Notes: generated by a model from the sequence alone, not told the origin. A DNA stretch of 64,000 nucleotides from Cohaesibacter gelatinilyticus (GCF_900215605.1 NZ_OBEL01000008.1:1-64000), one strand, 5' to 3'. Numbered from the stretch's first letter, positions 17,901 to 26,345 are shown. Numbers and translations are program-made.

Positions 17901-18926
17901 ATGGACACGACAAGTTCGACTGGCGGAGCTGCTTTCACCAAGCCACCGCTTATACAACGTCTGCCAAAAGACACCGGCATCTTCATGGTGCTGATTGGCA
18001 TCGCCGCCCTGTTTGAAATTCTGGGCTGGATCTATGCGGATCAGACCTTCATCTTCAACGGCCAGCGCCTCTTCATCATGATCTTGCAGATGGCCATCAT
18101 CGGCATCATGGCAATCGGCGTAACGCAAATCATCATCATGGCAGGGATAGATCTATCAGGCGGTTCGATTCTCGGCTTTGCCGGATTGGTCGCGGCATCC
18201 CTTGCGCAAAGTTCCGACTTTGCCCGGGCGGTCTATCCATCCCTGACCGATCTGCCGGTCATTGTTCCGGTTCTGGCTGGGATCGCCGTCGGCGCAGCCC
18301 TTGGTTTCGTCAATGGCGGGCTGATCGCCGCCACAGCCATTCCTCCCTTCATTGCCACCCTTGGCATGCTGGTCGCGGCGCGCGGTCTGGCCCGCTGGTA
18401 TACAAGCGGCAAACAGGTCAGCTTCTTCGTTGAAGATTTTGCGGTCTTTGGCTCAGGTGCCTGGCCCATCATCATCTTCCTGTCCGTGGCTTTGCTGTTC
18501 CATGTGCTGCTCAGCTATACGGTTTATGGACGCCGCACCTATGCCATCGGCTCCAATGAAGATGCTGCCCGTGTGGCTGGCATTGATGTCAAGAAGCACA
18601 AGATCCTGGTTTATACCATGGCTGGCGGTCTCTATGGCCTGGCTGCCATTGTACAGACCTCCCGTGCCATGACCGCACAGTCTGGCACAGGCCTGATGCT
18701 GGAGCTGGATGCCATCTCGGCTGTGGTCATCGGCGGCACATCGCTCTTTGGAGGGCGCGGCCGGATCTTTGGCACCATCATCGGGGTCATGATCCTTGGG
18801 GTTCTGACCTCGGGCTTCACCTTCCTTGGCATTGATGTCTTCTATATCAATATCGTCAAGGGCGTGATCATCGTTGCCGCTGTGGTGGCCGACACCTATC
18901 GGCAAAAACGCAGCTCGATCCGATAA
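17901..18926 (+). CDS. Sugar ABC permease 2 (tandem paralogue)
   Basis: A 341-residue permease closely related to its upstream neighbour: both share [22 protein letters not shown] and SLFGG(K/R)GRI(S/F)GT at matching positions. The helices and the [16 protein letters not shown] motif are intact. AGGAGCACCAA precedes the ATG. The pair is best explained by an old tandem duplication followed by specialisation into two channel halves. An intrinsic terminator follows. Confidence 0.9.
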   Translation: MDTTSSTGGAAFTKPPLIQRLPKDTGIFMVLIGIAALFEILGWIYADQTFIFNGQRLFIMILQMAIIGIMAIGVTQIIIMAGIDLSGGSILGFAGLVAASLAQSSDFARAVYPSLTDLPVIVPVLAGIAVGAALGFVNGGLIAATAIPPFIATLGMLVAARGLARWYTSGKQVSFFVEDFAVFGSGAWPIIIFLSVALLFHVLLSYTVYGRRTYAIGSNEDAARVAGIDVKKHKILVYTMAGGLYGLAAIVQTSRAMTAQSGTGLMLELDAISAVVIGGTSLFGGRGRIFGTIIGVMILGVLTSGFTFLGIDVFYINIVKGVIIVAAVVADTYRQKRSSIR

Positions 18927-18946
18927 ATCCGATTACCATCCTGTTT

Positions 18947-18978
18947 CGAGGCCGCAAATGCGGCCTCGATTGCGTTTT
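18947..18978 (+). terminator. Intrinsic terminator of the sugar ABC operon
   Basis: CGAGGCCGC and GCGGCCTCG form a perfect 9-bp GC-rich stem with loop AAAT, followed by a T-rich tail (ATTGCGTTTTATT). It lies 20 bases after the second permease stop. Confidence 0.85.
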
Positions 18979-18993
18979 ATTGATTTCTCTGTA

Positions 18994-19010
18994 TTGCAAG
19001 CGGTTTACAA
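18994..19010. promoter_or_regulatory. Degenerate LacI-type operator before the lacI-family gene
   Basis: TTGCAAGCGGTTTACAA is a LacI-type site with 15-bp core symmetry (two mismatched pairs), 75 bases upstream of the regulator gene. It differs in spacing from the two perfect TGCAACCGGTTGCA sites, so autoregulation would be weaker. Assignment is by pattern only. Confidence 0.5.
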
Positions 19011-19084
19011 GATCCCGGTAGCCATTTAGGACTTAAGAAAGCGCCTGTCAGCGCCAAACAGCACCTGGCAAACAAAGGATCACA

Positions 19085-20077
19085 ATGGCGGTCACTCTCA
19101 AGGATGTCGCACTGAAAGCCGGGGTTTCCACCTCTGCTGTCTCTCGCACCTTCACCGAAGGCGCGAGCGTGTCCGCCAAAACGCGCAAGAAAGTTGAAAA
19201 AGCTGCAAGCGAGCTGGGTTATCGCCCCAATGTGCTGGCCTCCAGCCTGACCACCCGCCGCACCAAGTTGATCGGTCTGGTCTCAAACAACTTTCACAAC
19301 CCGGTCTTTCTGCAGGTCTTCGATCTATTCACCCAGATGCTGCAGCAAAAAGGCCTGCGTCCGCTACTGGTCAATCTGTCGGGCGATATCGGCCCGGACA
19401 AGGCGCTGGACATGTTGCTGCAATATAGCGTCGACGGCGTGATCGTTGCCTCCTCTACCCTGCAGCCCGACTTTGCCAAGAGCTTTCGTGATGCTGATAT
19501 CCCGGTGGTGCATTCCTTCGGCCGCTGTATCGCCGCGCCAAGTGTGCATACCGTTGGCATCGACAACCGGCATTCCGGTGAGATCGCCGCGCAATTGCTG
19601 ATCGACAAGGGCTATCAGAAAATCGGCTTCCTGGGTGGCCCACAAAAAGCCACCTCCACACAAGACCGCCTGGAAGGCTTCGAAACCATCTTTGCCCGCC
19701 ATCCGGAACTGGATCTCAGCATCAATTTTGCCGATGATTATTCCTTTGATGCAGGGCGTGAGGCCATGGGCAAGATCCTGAAAGGCAAGCGCTCCGAGGC
19801 CTATTTCTGCGGCGATGATGTGCTGACCATCGGCGCGCTCAGTGCCGCGCAATCGGCTGGCCTGTCCGTGCCAGAAGATATCGGCTTCATGGGCCTCAAT
19901 GACATGGAAATGGCAGGTTGGGACAATATCAACCTCACCACCATCCATCACCCCATCCGCCAGATCATCACCTCATCCGTCGAGCTTCTGGTCGATTGCC
20001 TGGACGATCCCGCCCGCATGCCGGAAACCCGCCTCTTCCCCTGCCATGTGGTGGAACGAGGAACGCTGCGGAGTTGA
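19085..20077 (+). CDS. LacI-family regulator of sugar/inositol uptake
   Basis: A 330-residue repressor. The N-terminal LacI HTH is VTLKDVALKAGVSTSAVSRT, followed by the hinge helix KVEKAASELGYRPNVLASSL. Residues about 60-330 form a periplasmic-binding-protein-like effector domain (KLIGLVSNNFHNPVF, DGVIVASSTLQ, IGFLGGPQKATS, GFMGLNDMEMAGW). It lies immediately downstream of the ABC transporter. The LacI-type palindromes before the transporter and between the inositol operons are its likely targets, with inositol or a derivative as a probable effector (inference). Confidence 0.9.
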   Translation: MAVTLKDVALKAGVSTSAVSRTFTEGASVSAKTRKKVEKAASELGYRPNVLASSLTTRRTKLIGLVSNNFHNPVFLQVFDLFTQMLQQKGLRPLLVNLSGDIGPDKALDMLLQYSVDGVIVASSTLQPDFAKSFRDADIPVVHSFGRCIAAPSVHTVGIDNRHSGEIAAQLLIDKGYQKIGFLGGPQKATSTQDRLEGFETIFARHPELDLSINFADDYSFDAGREAMGKILKGKRSEAYFCGDDVLTIGALSAAQSAGLSVPEDIGFMGLNDMEMAGWDNINLTTIHHPIRQIITSSVELLVDCLDDPARMPETRLFPCHVVERGTLRS

Positions 20078-20166
20078 GCGGAGTAGCATTAGGAGTTGCA
20101 GCCCGGGCATAGAGCTGCCACTTTGTAGCAGCACATTCCCAACTCCCTGCAAACCAGCATTGATTG

Positions 20167-20856
20167 ATGACCAAGCAAGATCCCAACCGAGCTAATCAGA
20201 TCCTGTCCCATGCACAGATCTTATTCTTTCAAGGCGGTTATGAAGATACATCGATTGCTGATATCGTAAAATCTGCAGGGGTGACCAAGGGAGCCTTCTA
20301 TCATCACTTCAGCTCCAAAGCTGACATCCTTGAGCAATTGCTGGATCGTCTTGTTGCGCATCTTGGTGCACGCCTGAACGATATTGATCTGCAGCAGGTT
20401 TCCTCTCCGGTGGATAGCTATCTGACTTTTCTCCATGTGATGCGAAGCGAATTTGAGTTTCCCTCTCAGCAGGCAAATCCTGAACTGGGACGGGCCATCT
20501 ATCTTGATGAGAATGACAGCATTCGAAACAAGCTTTGTCAGAAAATAGTTGATCTGGCGGTACCGGTGCTTAGCGGAATTTTGGAAAAGGGACTGACAAA
20601 CACAAAACTCTCCCCTGATGAGGCCAAAGCCGCTTCAGAATTGGTGATGCAAATTTCATTGGCACATCAACCCGCTCTGAAACGCTTGAGATATGCTTCA
20701 ACACCTGCTGAAACCTTGGACCGGGTGCAAGAAGTGGAGCATCTAATCAAGCAACAGGGCATAGCTATTGATCGCCTGATTGGTTTGCCAGATGGGACAA
20801 CAGAACTGAGAAGCCAAAAGGCAATGTCCAAGCTTCCAAATCTTGGCAAAACATAG
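20167..20856 (+). CDS. TetR-family regulator
   Basis: A 229-residue repressor. Residues about 10-55 form the TetR HTH (RANQILSHAQILFFQGGYED, SIADIVKSAGVTKGAFYHHF, SSKADILEQL). The C-terminal ligand domain is variable, as usual for the family, and resembles the AcrR/YcdC-like group only loosely. ATG at 20167 is used rather than an adjacent TTG at 20164. No target is apparent; neighbours are the LacI gene upstream and an unrelated convergent small gene downstream. Confidence 0.85.
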   Translation: MTKQDPNRANQILSHAQILFFQGGYEDTSIADIVKSAGVTKGAFYHHFSSKADILEQLLDRLVAHLGARLNDIDLQQVSSPVDSYLTFLHVMRSEFEFPSQQANPELGRAIYLDENDSIRNKLCQKIVDLAVPVLSGILEKGLTNTKLSPDEAKAASELVMQISLAHQPALKRLRYASTPAETLDRVQEVEHLIKQQGIAIDRLIGLPDGTTELRSQKAMSKLPNLGKT

Positions 20857-20869
20857 GTTCGGCAGTTCG

Positions 20870-21109
20870 TCAGCGACGATTGCGAGGGTGGGATTTGGCC
20901 TGCCTCTCATTTCCGCGTTTGTAGTTGCCCGTCAACCGCGCCATCCATTGTTGGCTATCTGCATCAGACATATCTTCTATATCTTCCAAAAAGTCGTCTG
21001 CCTTATCACCCCGCAGGGTAGTCGCCAACCGGCCATGATGAAATATTTGCACTTCTTCCCCACGACGGATCTGATAGGTGAATCCCAAATAATCTGACGT
21101 CTCATTCAT
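20870..21109 (-). CDS. Small conserved hypothetical protein
   Basis: A 79-residue protein beginning MNETSDYLGFTYQIRRGEEV with QIFHHGRLATTLRGDKADDF and a basic C-terminal tail (ERQAKSHPRNRR). It resembles short uncharacterised proteins annotated in many Rhizobiales, where the hallmark is a GxEVxIxHxGRxATTLRG segment (from memory). No catalytic or membrane feature is evident. It is convergent with the TetR gene and lies 27 bases upstream of the ABA4-like gene's stop. Confidence 0.7.
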   Translation of the reverse strand: MNETSDYLGFTYQIRRGEEVQIFHHGRLATTLRGDKADDFLEDIEDMSDADSQQWMARLTGNYKRGNERQAKSHPRNRR

Positions 21110-21136
21110 TTTGTATCAGTCACTCCCAAGCAAGGC

Positions 21137-21559
21137 TCAAATAGAGACACGTTGCATAATGGCTTGCTGTCCAAGAAATAGAAGCAGCCCCAATGGTCCA
21201 AACAGCATGCATGAAATCAGGATGAGAATAAGAGGCCAGCGGTTTTGAAATCGGGCACGCTCCACGATCCAGATCCCCACAAAAAGATCAAAGGCCAGAT
21301 AATGCGTCCATCCCAACAGAACCCCATTAGGCGCAGAAAAAAGCCCCTGAACTGCGGTTATACTGGTAAAGCCACCTTCACCAGAGCCAGCTCTCAGGAA
21401 GATTTCAGTGATCAGAAAGGCACTGTAAATCAGGCATAGTAAGCCCGGTAAAAGCATGTTGTTCAATGCTATGCGGGTTATTTCTGCTTTTGGTGCAAAT
21501 ATCAAAAAACACCAGCCAACCAATGCAAGCAGGTTAACGGCAACAAACAGATCATTCAT
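21137..21559 (-). CDS. ABA4-like membrane protein (DUF4281)
   Basis: A 140-residue membrane protein with four predicted helices. The pattern fits the ABA4-like family: NLLALVGWCFLIFAPK at the N-terminus, GVLLGWTHYLAFDLFVGIWI in the middle and LLISCMLFGPLGLLLFL-like ILISCMLFGPLGLLLFLGQ at the end. Plant ABA4 acts in neoxanthin synthesis, but bacterial members have no settled role. ATG at 21559 is chosen over a TTG three bases upstream, with AGGGTG as ribosome binding site. Confidence 0.75.
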   Translation of the reverse strand: MNDLFVAVNLLALVGWCFLIFAPKAEITRIALNNMLLPGLLCLIYSAFLITEIFLRAGSGEGGFTSITAVQGLFSAPNGVLLGWTHYLAFDLFVGIWIVERARFQNRWPLILILISCMLFGPLGLLLFLGQQAIMQRVSI

Positions 21560-21606
21560 CAAGACACCCTACTCTTGCCAATAGAGATAAATCCGAAACA
21601 GAACTT

Positions 21607-21996
21607 CTAGACAAAAATCGATATCACCATCAGTGCAATGCCGGTGGTTGCGATCTTCCATGCCAAAGTTCGATACAAGACCACACCAAATGCATAAAGC
21701 GGCAAGAACATCAGCCTGCCTATCAAATAGATCATGCTTCCCCACTGGCTGAGTTGGTCAAACTCCTGAAGTTGAGCAAGCATGAAAATCAGCGCCAGAA
21801 AGATCGGAAAGGTCTCGAAGAAATTAGTCTGAGCTCTTTGTAATCGTCCGGCCAGACCAATCGGAGTTAAGGCATCATCACGGGGGCCAATTGTATAAGC
21901 ATGACCAACCTGTCTTTTGAATGCAAATGACGCGCAAGCAATGTGAGTCAGCCCAAGACAGCATGCGATCAACAGCACATGATATTCCAATTCCAT
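21607..21996 (-). CDS. MAPEG-family membrane protein
   Basis: A protein of about 129 residues with four helices and the MAPEG layout: an N-terminal helix, then GRLQRAQTNFFETFPIFLAL (the RAQxNxxE-type motif characteristic of the family), then helices ending FGVVLYRTLAWKIATTG. MAPEG proteins include glutathione-dependent enzymes, but many bacterial members are uncharacterised. MELEYHVLL at 21996 is used because GAGGGTGGAA precedes it. It lies in the same direction as the ABA4-like gene 48 bases away, so the two may be co-transcribed. Confidence 0.8.
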   Translation of the reverse strand: MELEYHVLLIACCLGLTHIACASFAFKRQVGHAYTIGPRDDALTPIGLAGRLQRAQTNFFETFPIFLALIFMLAQLQEFDQLSQWGSMIYLIGRLMFLPLYAFGVVLYRTLAWKIATTGIALMVISIFV

Positions 21997-22087
21997 TTCC
22001 ACCCTCATTCCTGATCGAGCAAGGTGCCAGGTTCTGCCCTTAAATGCACTTACGCCACAGGTTCAAACTCGTCGGCAACGATACAGC

Positions 22088-22123
22088 TTGATACAAAAAT
22101 ACCACTGGTATGTTTTGTGTCAA
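22088..22123. promoter_or_regulatory. Imperfect 36-bp palindrome in a divergent promoter region
   Basis: The half TTGATACAAAAATACCA is nearly the inverse of TGGTATGTTTTGTGTCAA, differing by one inserted base and a C/T change. It lies between the divergent MAPEG and serine-hydrolase genes and looks like an operator for a dimeric repressor. The nearest TetR gene is 1.2 kb away; no link is proven. Confidence 0.45.
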
Positions 22124-22175
22124 TTGGTTTCTTCATGCACCTTGAAAACCCCTTGCGAAAACTCAAGGAACCACG

Positions 22176-23225
22176 ATGGCTCATCAACTCTTTCGAATTC
22201 TAGTGGCCATATTGGCGACTGCATTTCTACTTTCTTCTGCGACAGGACAAACTATGGATCAAAAGCTGAGAAAGGCGATGAATGCCGGTAAACTGGAAGG
22301 CCTTCACTCTGCCGTCGTTGTACTGACTGGCAAGCTGATAGCCAGCTCCTACTTTTCCGGTATGGATGAACGCTGGGGAAGGCCATTGGGAAATGTAGAG
22401 CATGGTTTCACCACGCTCCATGACACACGTTCGATCACCAAATCCGTCGTCAGTCTGCTCTATGGCATAGCACTTGCGGACCATGATGTACCTGACATCA
22501 ACCAACCCTTGCTGGATTTTTTCCCTGATTATCAGGATTTACGAGATGGTTCTGCTCGTGAGCAAATCACCGTTCGAGACGCCCTGATCATGAAGATGGG
22601 AACCAAATGGAACGAAGATCTGCCCTATACGAATCCACGCAACAGCGAAATTGCGATGGAGATGGCCGATGGTATCGCCCCCGGCAAAACCTGGTCTTAT
22701 AATGGTGGAGCCGTTGCCATTCTTGCCAAACTGATTTCTGAAGGAACAGGACAATCAATTGAGCATTTTGCACAACAGAAGCTTTTTGCTCCTCTTGGAA
22801 TCACTGAATTTGAGTGGGTAAAAGGAGCAGATGGCGTACCATCCGCTGCGTCCAGCTTGCGATTGACCGCTTCTGACCTCGCCAAGATAGGCACCATGAT
22901 TGCCCAGAATGGCCAATACCAGAATGGCCAATATAAGGGCCAGCAAATTGTACCCAAAGATTGGCTGGAAGCCTCATTTCAACCCGCTTCGACCCTTCGC
23001 AATGGCGTCCAATATGGTGTCCTTTGGTATCTGGCATCCGGCCCGATTGGTGACCAGATAATCTTCGCTCTCGGGAATGGAGGCCAGCGCCTCACCATTC
23101 AACCAAGAACCCGCTTTGTGGTTTCCACCTTTACCGGAAATTATAACGGCCCAAAGGCGTGGCAATTATCTTTGAAGGTTCTATTGGAATACGTAATCCC
23201 CGAAGCATCCAAACATAGAAAATAA
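22176..23225 (+). CDS. Class C beta-lactamase-fold serine hydrolase
   Basis: A 349-residue secreted protein. A signal peptide covers residues 1-24. The catalytic SxxK motif is in TRSITKSVVSLLYG (about residue 86), the YxN-like motif is WSYNGGAVAILAK and the third box resembles ALGNGGQRLTIQP near residue 298. It is more likely an esterase or peptidase of the EstB/AmpC fold than a true antibiotic beta-lactamase, because it lacks the classical KTG box. A 15-bp in-frame tandem duplication at 22904-22933 repeats QNGQY. AAGGA precedes the ATG. Confidence 0.8.
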   Translation: MAHQLFRILVAILATAFLLSSATGQTMDQKLRKAMNAGKLEGLHSAVVVLTGKLIASSYFSGMDERWGRPLGNVEHGFTTLHDTRSITKSVVSLLYGIALADHDVPDINQPLLDFFPDYQDLRDGSAREQITVRDALIMKMGTKWNEDLPYTNPRNSEIAMEMADGIAPGKTWSYNGGAVAILAKLISEGTGQSIEHFAQQKLFAPLGITEFEWVKGADGVPSAASSLRLTASDLAKIGTMIAQNGQYQNGQYKGQQIVPKDWLEASFQPASTLRNGVQYGVLWYLASGPIGDQIIFALGNGGQRLTIQPRTRFVVSTFTGNYNGPKAWQLSLKVLLEYVIPEASKHRK

Positions 23226-23230
23226 GCCGC

Positions 23231-23268
23231 AAAACAAAAAAACCATCGGGATGATAAAATCCCGATGG
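23231..23268 (-). terminator. Intrinsic terminator of the lipoprotein gene
   Basis: CCATCGGGAT pairs with ATCCCGATGG around a 6-nt loop. On the minus strand the stem is followed by TTTTTTT from the A-run at 23231-23242. It serves the convergent lipoprotein gene and sits just after the serine hydrolase. Confidence 0.8.
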
Positions 23269-23311
23269 CCTGAATTCTTGCTGATGTGATCAGATATAGA
23301 AGTTCAAACGA

Positions 23312-23821
23312 TCAATTGTCTTTCTTCATCATCTCACTTGCTGCCTTGCCCATTTCCTTGAGCTTGTCACCAGCCTCTTCCAGCTTGGTGCCAGCTGCGT
23401 CTTTGGTTTCAGACATCTTGTCTTCCATCACCTTCATGGCGTCAGAGGCTTTTTCCTTGGCATCAGATGCTGCATCTTTCATGGCATCCTTTGCTTTCTC
23501 GGCTGTCTCTGCGGCCTTGGCAGCCGCCTCTTCAGCGGCTTTTTTGGCTTTTTCAGCCTGCTCCGCAGCCATTTTCTTGGCAGCTTCGGCTTCAACGCGA
23601 AGCTTTTCTTCCGCTTCTTTCTTCAGGCGCGCGGCTTCTTCAGCGGCGGCATCCATCTTTTCTTTTGCCTTGGCTGCAGCATCATCCATTTTGGATTTTG
23701 ATTTATCGGCCTCTGAGACTGCAGGTGCGGTGTCAGATCCGGCTGCTTCTTTCTTTTCTTCTTCGCTGCAAGCAGCAACAAGAAGGGTAAGCGAGGCTGC
23801 GACAATTAACTTACGGAACAT
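23312..23821 (-). CDS. Ala/Lys/Glu-rich coiled-coil lipoprotein
   Basis: A 169-residue protein with a lipoprotein signal: the lipobox LVAAC is followed by SEEEKKEAAG, so Cys is lipidated and the next residue Ser favours the outer membrane. Residues about 35-165 are a near-uninterrupted heptad-like helix rich in A, K, E and D (repeating AEKAKDAMKDAASDAKEKA-type units). It resembles apolipoprotein-like or LEA-like stretches and could be a structural or stress-related envelope protein. Low complexity prevents a firm assignment. GGAGTTATCA precedes the ATG. Confidence 0.75.
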   Translation of the reverse strand: MFRKLIVAASLTLLVAACSEEEKKEAAGSDTAPAVSEADKSKSKMDDAAAKAKEKMDAAAEEAARLKKEAEEKLRVEAEAAKKMAAEQAEKAKKAAEEAAAKAAETAEKAKDAMKDAASDAKEKASDAMKVMEDKMSETKDAAGTKLEEAGDKLKEMGKAASEMMKKDN

Positions 23822-23994
23822 TGATAACTCCTGCTATCCGTTACCAGACCCGGTTCCCGGGCCCTTTTATATACATGTCTCTAACCAACATGCGGCGCCT
23901 GAATAGATCGTTAATTAGGCGTTAATGTGATATTCACCTGATTTCTCGGATCAGGCTTGCCGAAAGACAGAAATGTTGATTTTTCTGCTGGATC

Positions 23995-24213
23995 TCAAAC
24001 GCCAGATTTAATCATCTCACGGATTTTCACCGCTTTTTCAAAGTGATCAAGCTCGTGCGTCTTGATCCACCAAACCGCCGCTTCCAAAAGCAGATCCGGG
24101 TCATCATTCTTATTGGCGAAGAAAGCATAAAATGAAAGACCCACACCCTCTCCTTTCTTTGCAATCTTTTCATCACAGATTGCTATCGCTTTGGCTCTCA
24201 AACTTGATCTCAT
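23995..24213 (-). CDS. DUF6500-like small protein
   Basis: A 72-residue soluble protein: MRSSLRAKAIAICDEKIAKK, then GVGLSFYAFFANKNDDPDLL and WWIKTHELDHFEKAVKI. The pattern fits a short family I recall as DUF6500, of unknown function. Both ends look natural and no frame interruption is seen. It is followed on the same strand only by an intergenic gap and the lipoprotein gene. Confidence 0.65.
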   Translation of the reverse strand: MRSSLRAKAIAICDEKIAKKGEGVGLSFYAFFANKNDDPDLLLEAAVWWIKTHELDHFEKAVKIREMIKSGV

Positions 24214-24478
24214 GTTGCTCTTTCATTGGCTGTTTCCGATACCCGTCGACAAGTTGAAACCCGGCAGGTCTGATCGATGGGTCATTCCTGCATCCGCCAG
24301 ATTCTGCCTCGGTGGTCAAGTCTGTCGTCAATTGATTGCGTTGCAAAACCCTGACAAGACCAATCATGCGCAGAATGAATCCCAGACAGATAATGCGGAC
24401 AATATGCGCATTGCACCATTCATCCTGCCGTGCCAGCATCAGATCGTCGCTGGTGTGGCATATGTCGAAGGATTTTGA

Positions 24479-25321
24479 ATGCAATTCATCTGGCTCCTAT
24501 ATCCCATTGCCATGCTGGCACTCATAGGTCTGACATTGATCGTCTGGCGTCGATCGGACCGCCTCAATGAAAAATCAGCATGGGAATTTCTTGCCACACA
24601 TTCCAGTGCAAAATCGCACCGTTTCGAATATGCGCTCATTGCGGAATTGCCAGAGCCCGCACAACAATATTTTCGCTACATGATCGAACCAGGCACCCCC
24701 CTTTGCAGCACGGTCGAAATTGAAATGACCGGCCAGCTGGGCCTCGGTTCCAAGGAAGAACCAAACTATCAATCCATGCAGGCACATCAGATATTGTCGC
24801 CGCCATACGGACTGGTTTGGAAGCTGAATTCAGGCGCACTAGCCGGCTCAGATGGCGCATTACCGGATAGATCATGGACACGGTTCTGGCTTTTGGGGAT
24901 GATCCCTGTTGTCAGAGCCAGCAGTGCCGATCATAAGCGTTCAGCATTTGGCAGAGTTGTCGCTGAAGCTGCGATCTGGGCCCCTGCAAGCCTTCTACCC
25001 AGCAGGTTTGTGCATTGGGAAAGCCCTGACAATGAGACTGCCCGCGCCACCGTCCGGCATGGCAACTTCACCCAATCTGTCGATATAACCCTGGATGAGT
25101 TCGGCATACCCAGGAAAGTCTCGATGCTACGGTGGAGCAATGAAAACAAAGAAAAAATCTTCCGTGATCAGCCCTTTGGCGGCCTATTGTCAGATTTCAG
25201 ATGTTACCAAGGCTACAGATTGCCTGCTCATGTGGAAGGCGGTAATCACATCGATACGCCATCCTACTTCCCTTTCTTCAAAGCTGACATAACAAAATTC
25301 GTCTTTCACTATCCAAAATGA
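24479..25321 (+). CDS. DUF6544/DUF6920-family protein
   Basis: A 280-residue protein with one N-terminal membrane helix (residues about 3-25, FIWLLYPIAMLALIGLTLIV) and a soluble domain. It shows LPEPAQQYFRYMIEPG, the central WTRFWLLGMIPVVRA and the segment EAAIWAPASLLPSRFVHWE, which fit the DUF6544 family as I remember it. The function is unknown. GAAGG precedes the ATG. Nothing downstream appears to be in the same operon. Confidence 0.7.
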   Translation: MQFIWLLYPIAMLALIGLTLIVWRRSDRLNEKSAWEFLATHSSAKSHRFEYALIAELPEPAQQYFRYMIEPGTPLCSTVEIEMTGQLGLGSKEEPNYQSMQAHQILSPPYGLVWKLNSGALAGSDGALPDRSWTRFWLLGMIPVVRASSADHKRSAFGRVVAEAAIWAPASLLPSRFVHWESPDNETARATVRHGNFTQSVDITLDEFGIPRKVSMLRWSNENKEKIFRDQPFGGLLSDFRCYQGYRLPAHVEGGNHIDTPSYFPFFKADITKFVFHYPK

Positions 25322-25367
25322 ACCGGTGTTCTCTGGACAAATGCAAAGGCTTTCCATCTTCATTTTC

Positions 25368-25415
25368 GAGCAAATTCTTATTCGAAAAGTACTTCAATTC
25401 TTCAGGAATGCGCTC
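25368..25415. repeat. Dispersed palindromic repeat, copy 2
   Basis: GAGCAAATTCTTATTCGAAA at the left and CTTCAGGAATGCGCTC at the right. This is a degenerate copy of the element described at 15981, placed between the DUF6544 gene and the LysR gene. Confidence 0.75.
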
Positions 25416-25463
25416 TAATATTGAAAACTCAGATTCAATTGAGACTCTATTGGATTTTCTAAT

Positions 25464-26345
25464 ATGCTGACCCATCGTCAGATCCGCTATTTTCTGGCTG
25501 TTGTCGATGCCGGGCAAATTTCGGCTGCAGCAAAAGCTTTGAATGTCTCTCAATCTGCCGTGACCTTGTCAATCAAGGATATGGAGGAGAGACTGGGAGC
25601 AATGCTTTTCGAGCGATTACCGACCGGTTTGCGCCTGACCCGAGCCGGACAGCAATTTCAACATCATGCAAGAGATATAGCCGCCTCTTTTGAAGCGGCG
25701 ATGAAAAGTGTTGTAAGCATTGATGAAAGCATCACCGGTCACATCAGACTGGGCATGAGCTGGACGCTTTCTTCCTATTTCGCCATTCCCGTGATGGAGC
25801 AATTCTGGCGCAAGCATCCACAGATCGAAGTGGAGCTCATCGAGGCCCCACGCGAAAATCTGGAACAGGCCCTGGTCGAAGGTCAACTTGATCTGGCACT
25901 TGTTCTGACCTCCAATCTGTCAAGGGATCTGGGCCTGACAAGTCGCACCTTCCACAAATCCAAACGGCATCTCTGGGTCAGCGTCGACCATCCATTGGCC
26001 AAGCAAAAACAAGTAAGCCTGGCGGATATCGCACAACATTCTTACGCAATCCTGCGCTCGGACGAAGCGGATAGACAAGCACTTACTTACTGGAATGAAC
26101 AAACAGGTCAGCCCCACATCAAGCTGGAATCGGCTTCCATCGAAGCGGTGCGCAGTCTGGTTGCCTCTGGTCAGGCGGTCAGCATTCTCAGCGATGTCAT
26201 CTATCGCCCCTGGACACTCGAGGGACGGCGCGTGGAGAAAATTGAAGTCCTGGAGCCCATTCCAACCATGGATGTCGGCATCGCCTGGAAGGCATCACGC
26301 GAGTTGAATACAGCAGAGGAATTACTGCTTCAGGCATTTAATTAA
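25464..26345 (+). CDS. LysR-family regulator
   Basis: A 293-residue transcription factor. The N-terminal HTH (residues 1-60) is MLTHRQIRYFLAVVDAGQIS, AAAKALNVSQSAVTLSIKDM, then the turn into ERLGAMLFERLPTGL. Residues about 90-290 form the LysR effector domain (IRLGMSWTLSSYF, EALVEGQLD-like QALVEGQLDLALVL). It lies 87 bases upstream of an EamA transporter in the same direction and may regulate it, although LysR genes more often regulate divergent neighbours. Confidence 0.9.
   Translation: MLTHRQIRYFLAVVDAGQISAAAKALNVSQSAVTLSIKDMEERLGAMLFERLPTGLRLTRAGQQFQHHARDIAASFEAAMKSVVSIDESITGHIRLGMSWTLSSYFAIPVMEQFWRKHPQIEVELIEAPRENLEQALVEGQLDLALVLTSNLSRDLGLTSRTFHKSKRHLWVSVDHPLAKQKQVSLADIAQHSYAILRSDEADRQALTYWNEQTGQPHIKLESASIEAVRSLVASGQAVSILSDVIYRPWTLEGRRVEKIEVLEPIPTMDVGIAWKASRELNTAEELLLQAFN

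Noticed and set aside
22176-23225. Serine hydrolase as an antibiotic-resistance beta-lactamase
   Set aside because: SxxK and a YxN-like motif are present but the KTG box is absent; many esterases and peptidases share this fold.
24173-24484. Overlapping short frames on both strands (about 95-103 codons)
   Set aside because: They overlap each other on opposite strands, show no family features or good ribosome binding sites, and are best treated as intergenic.
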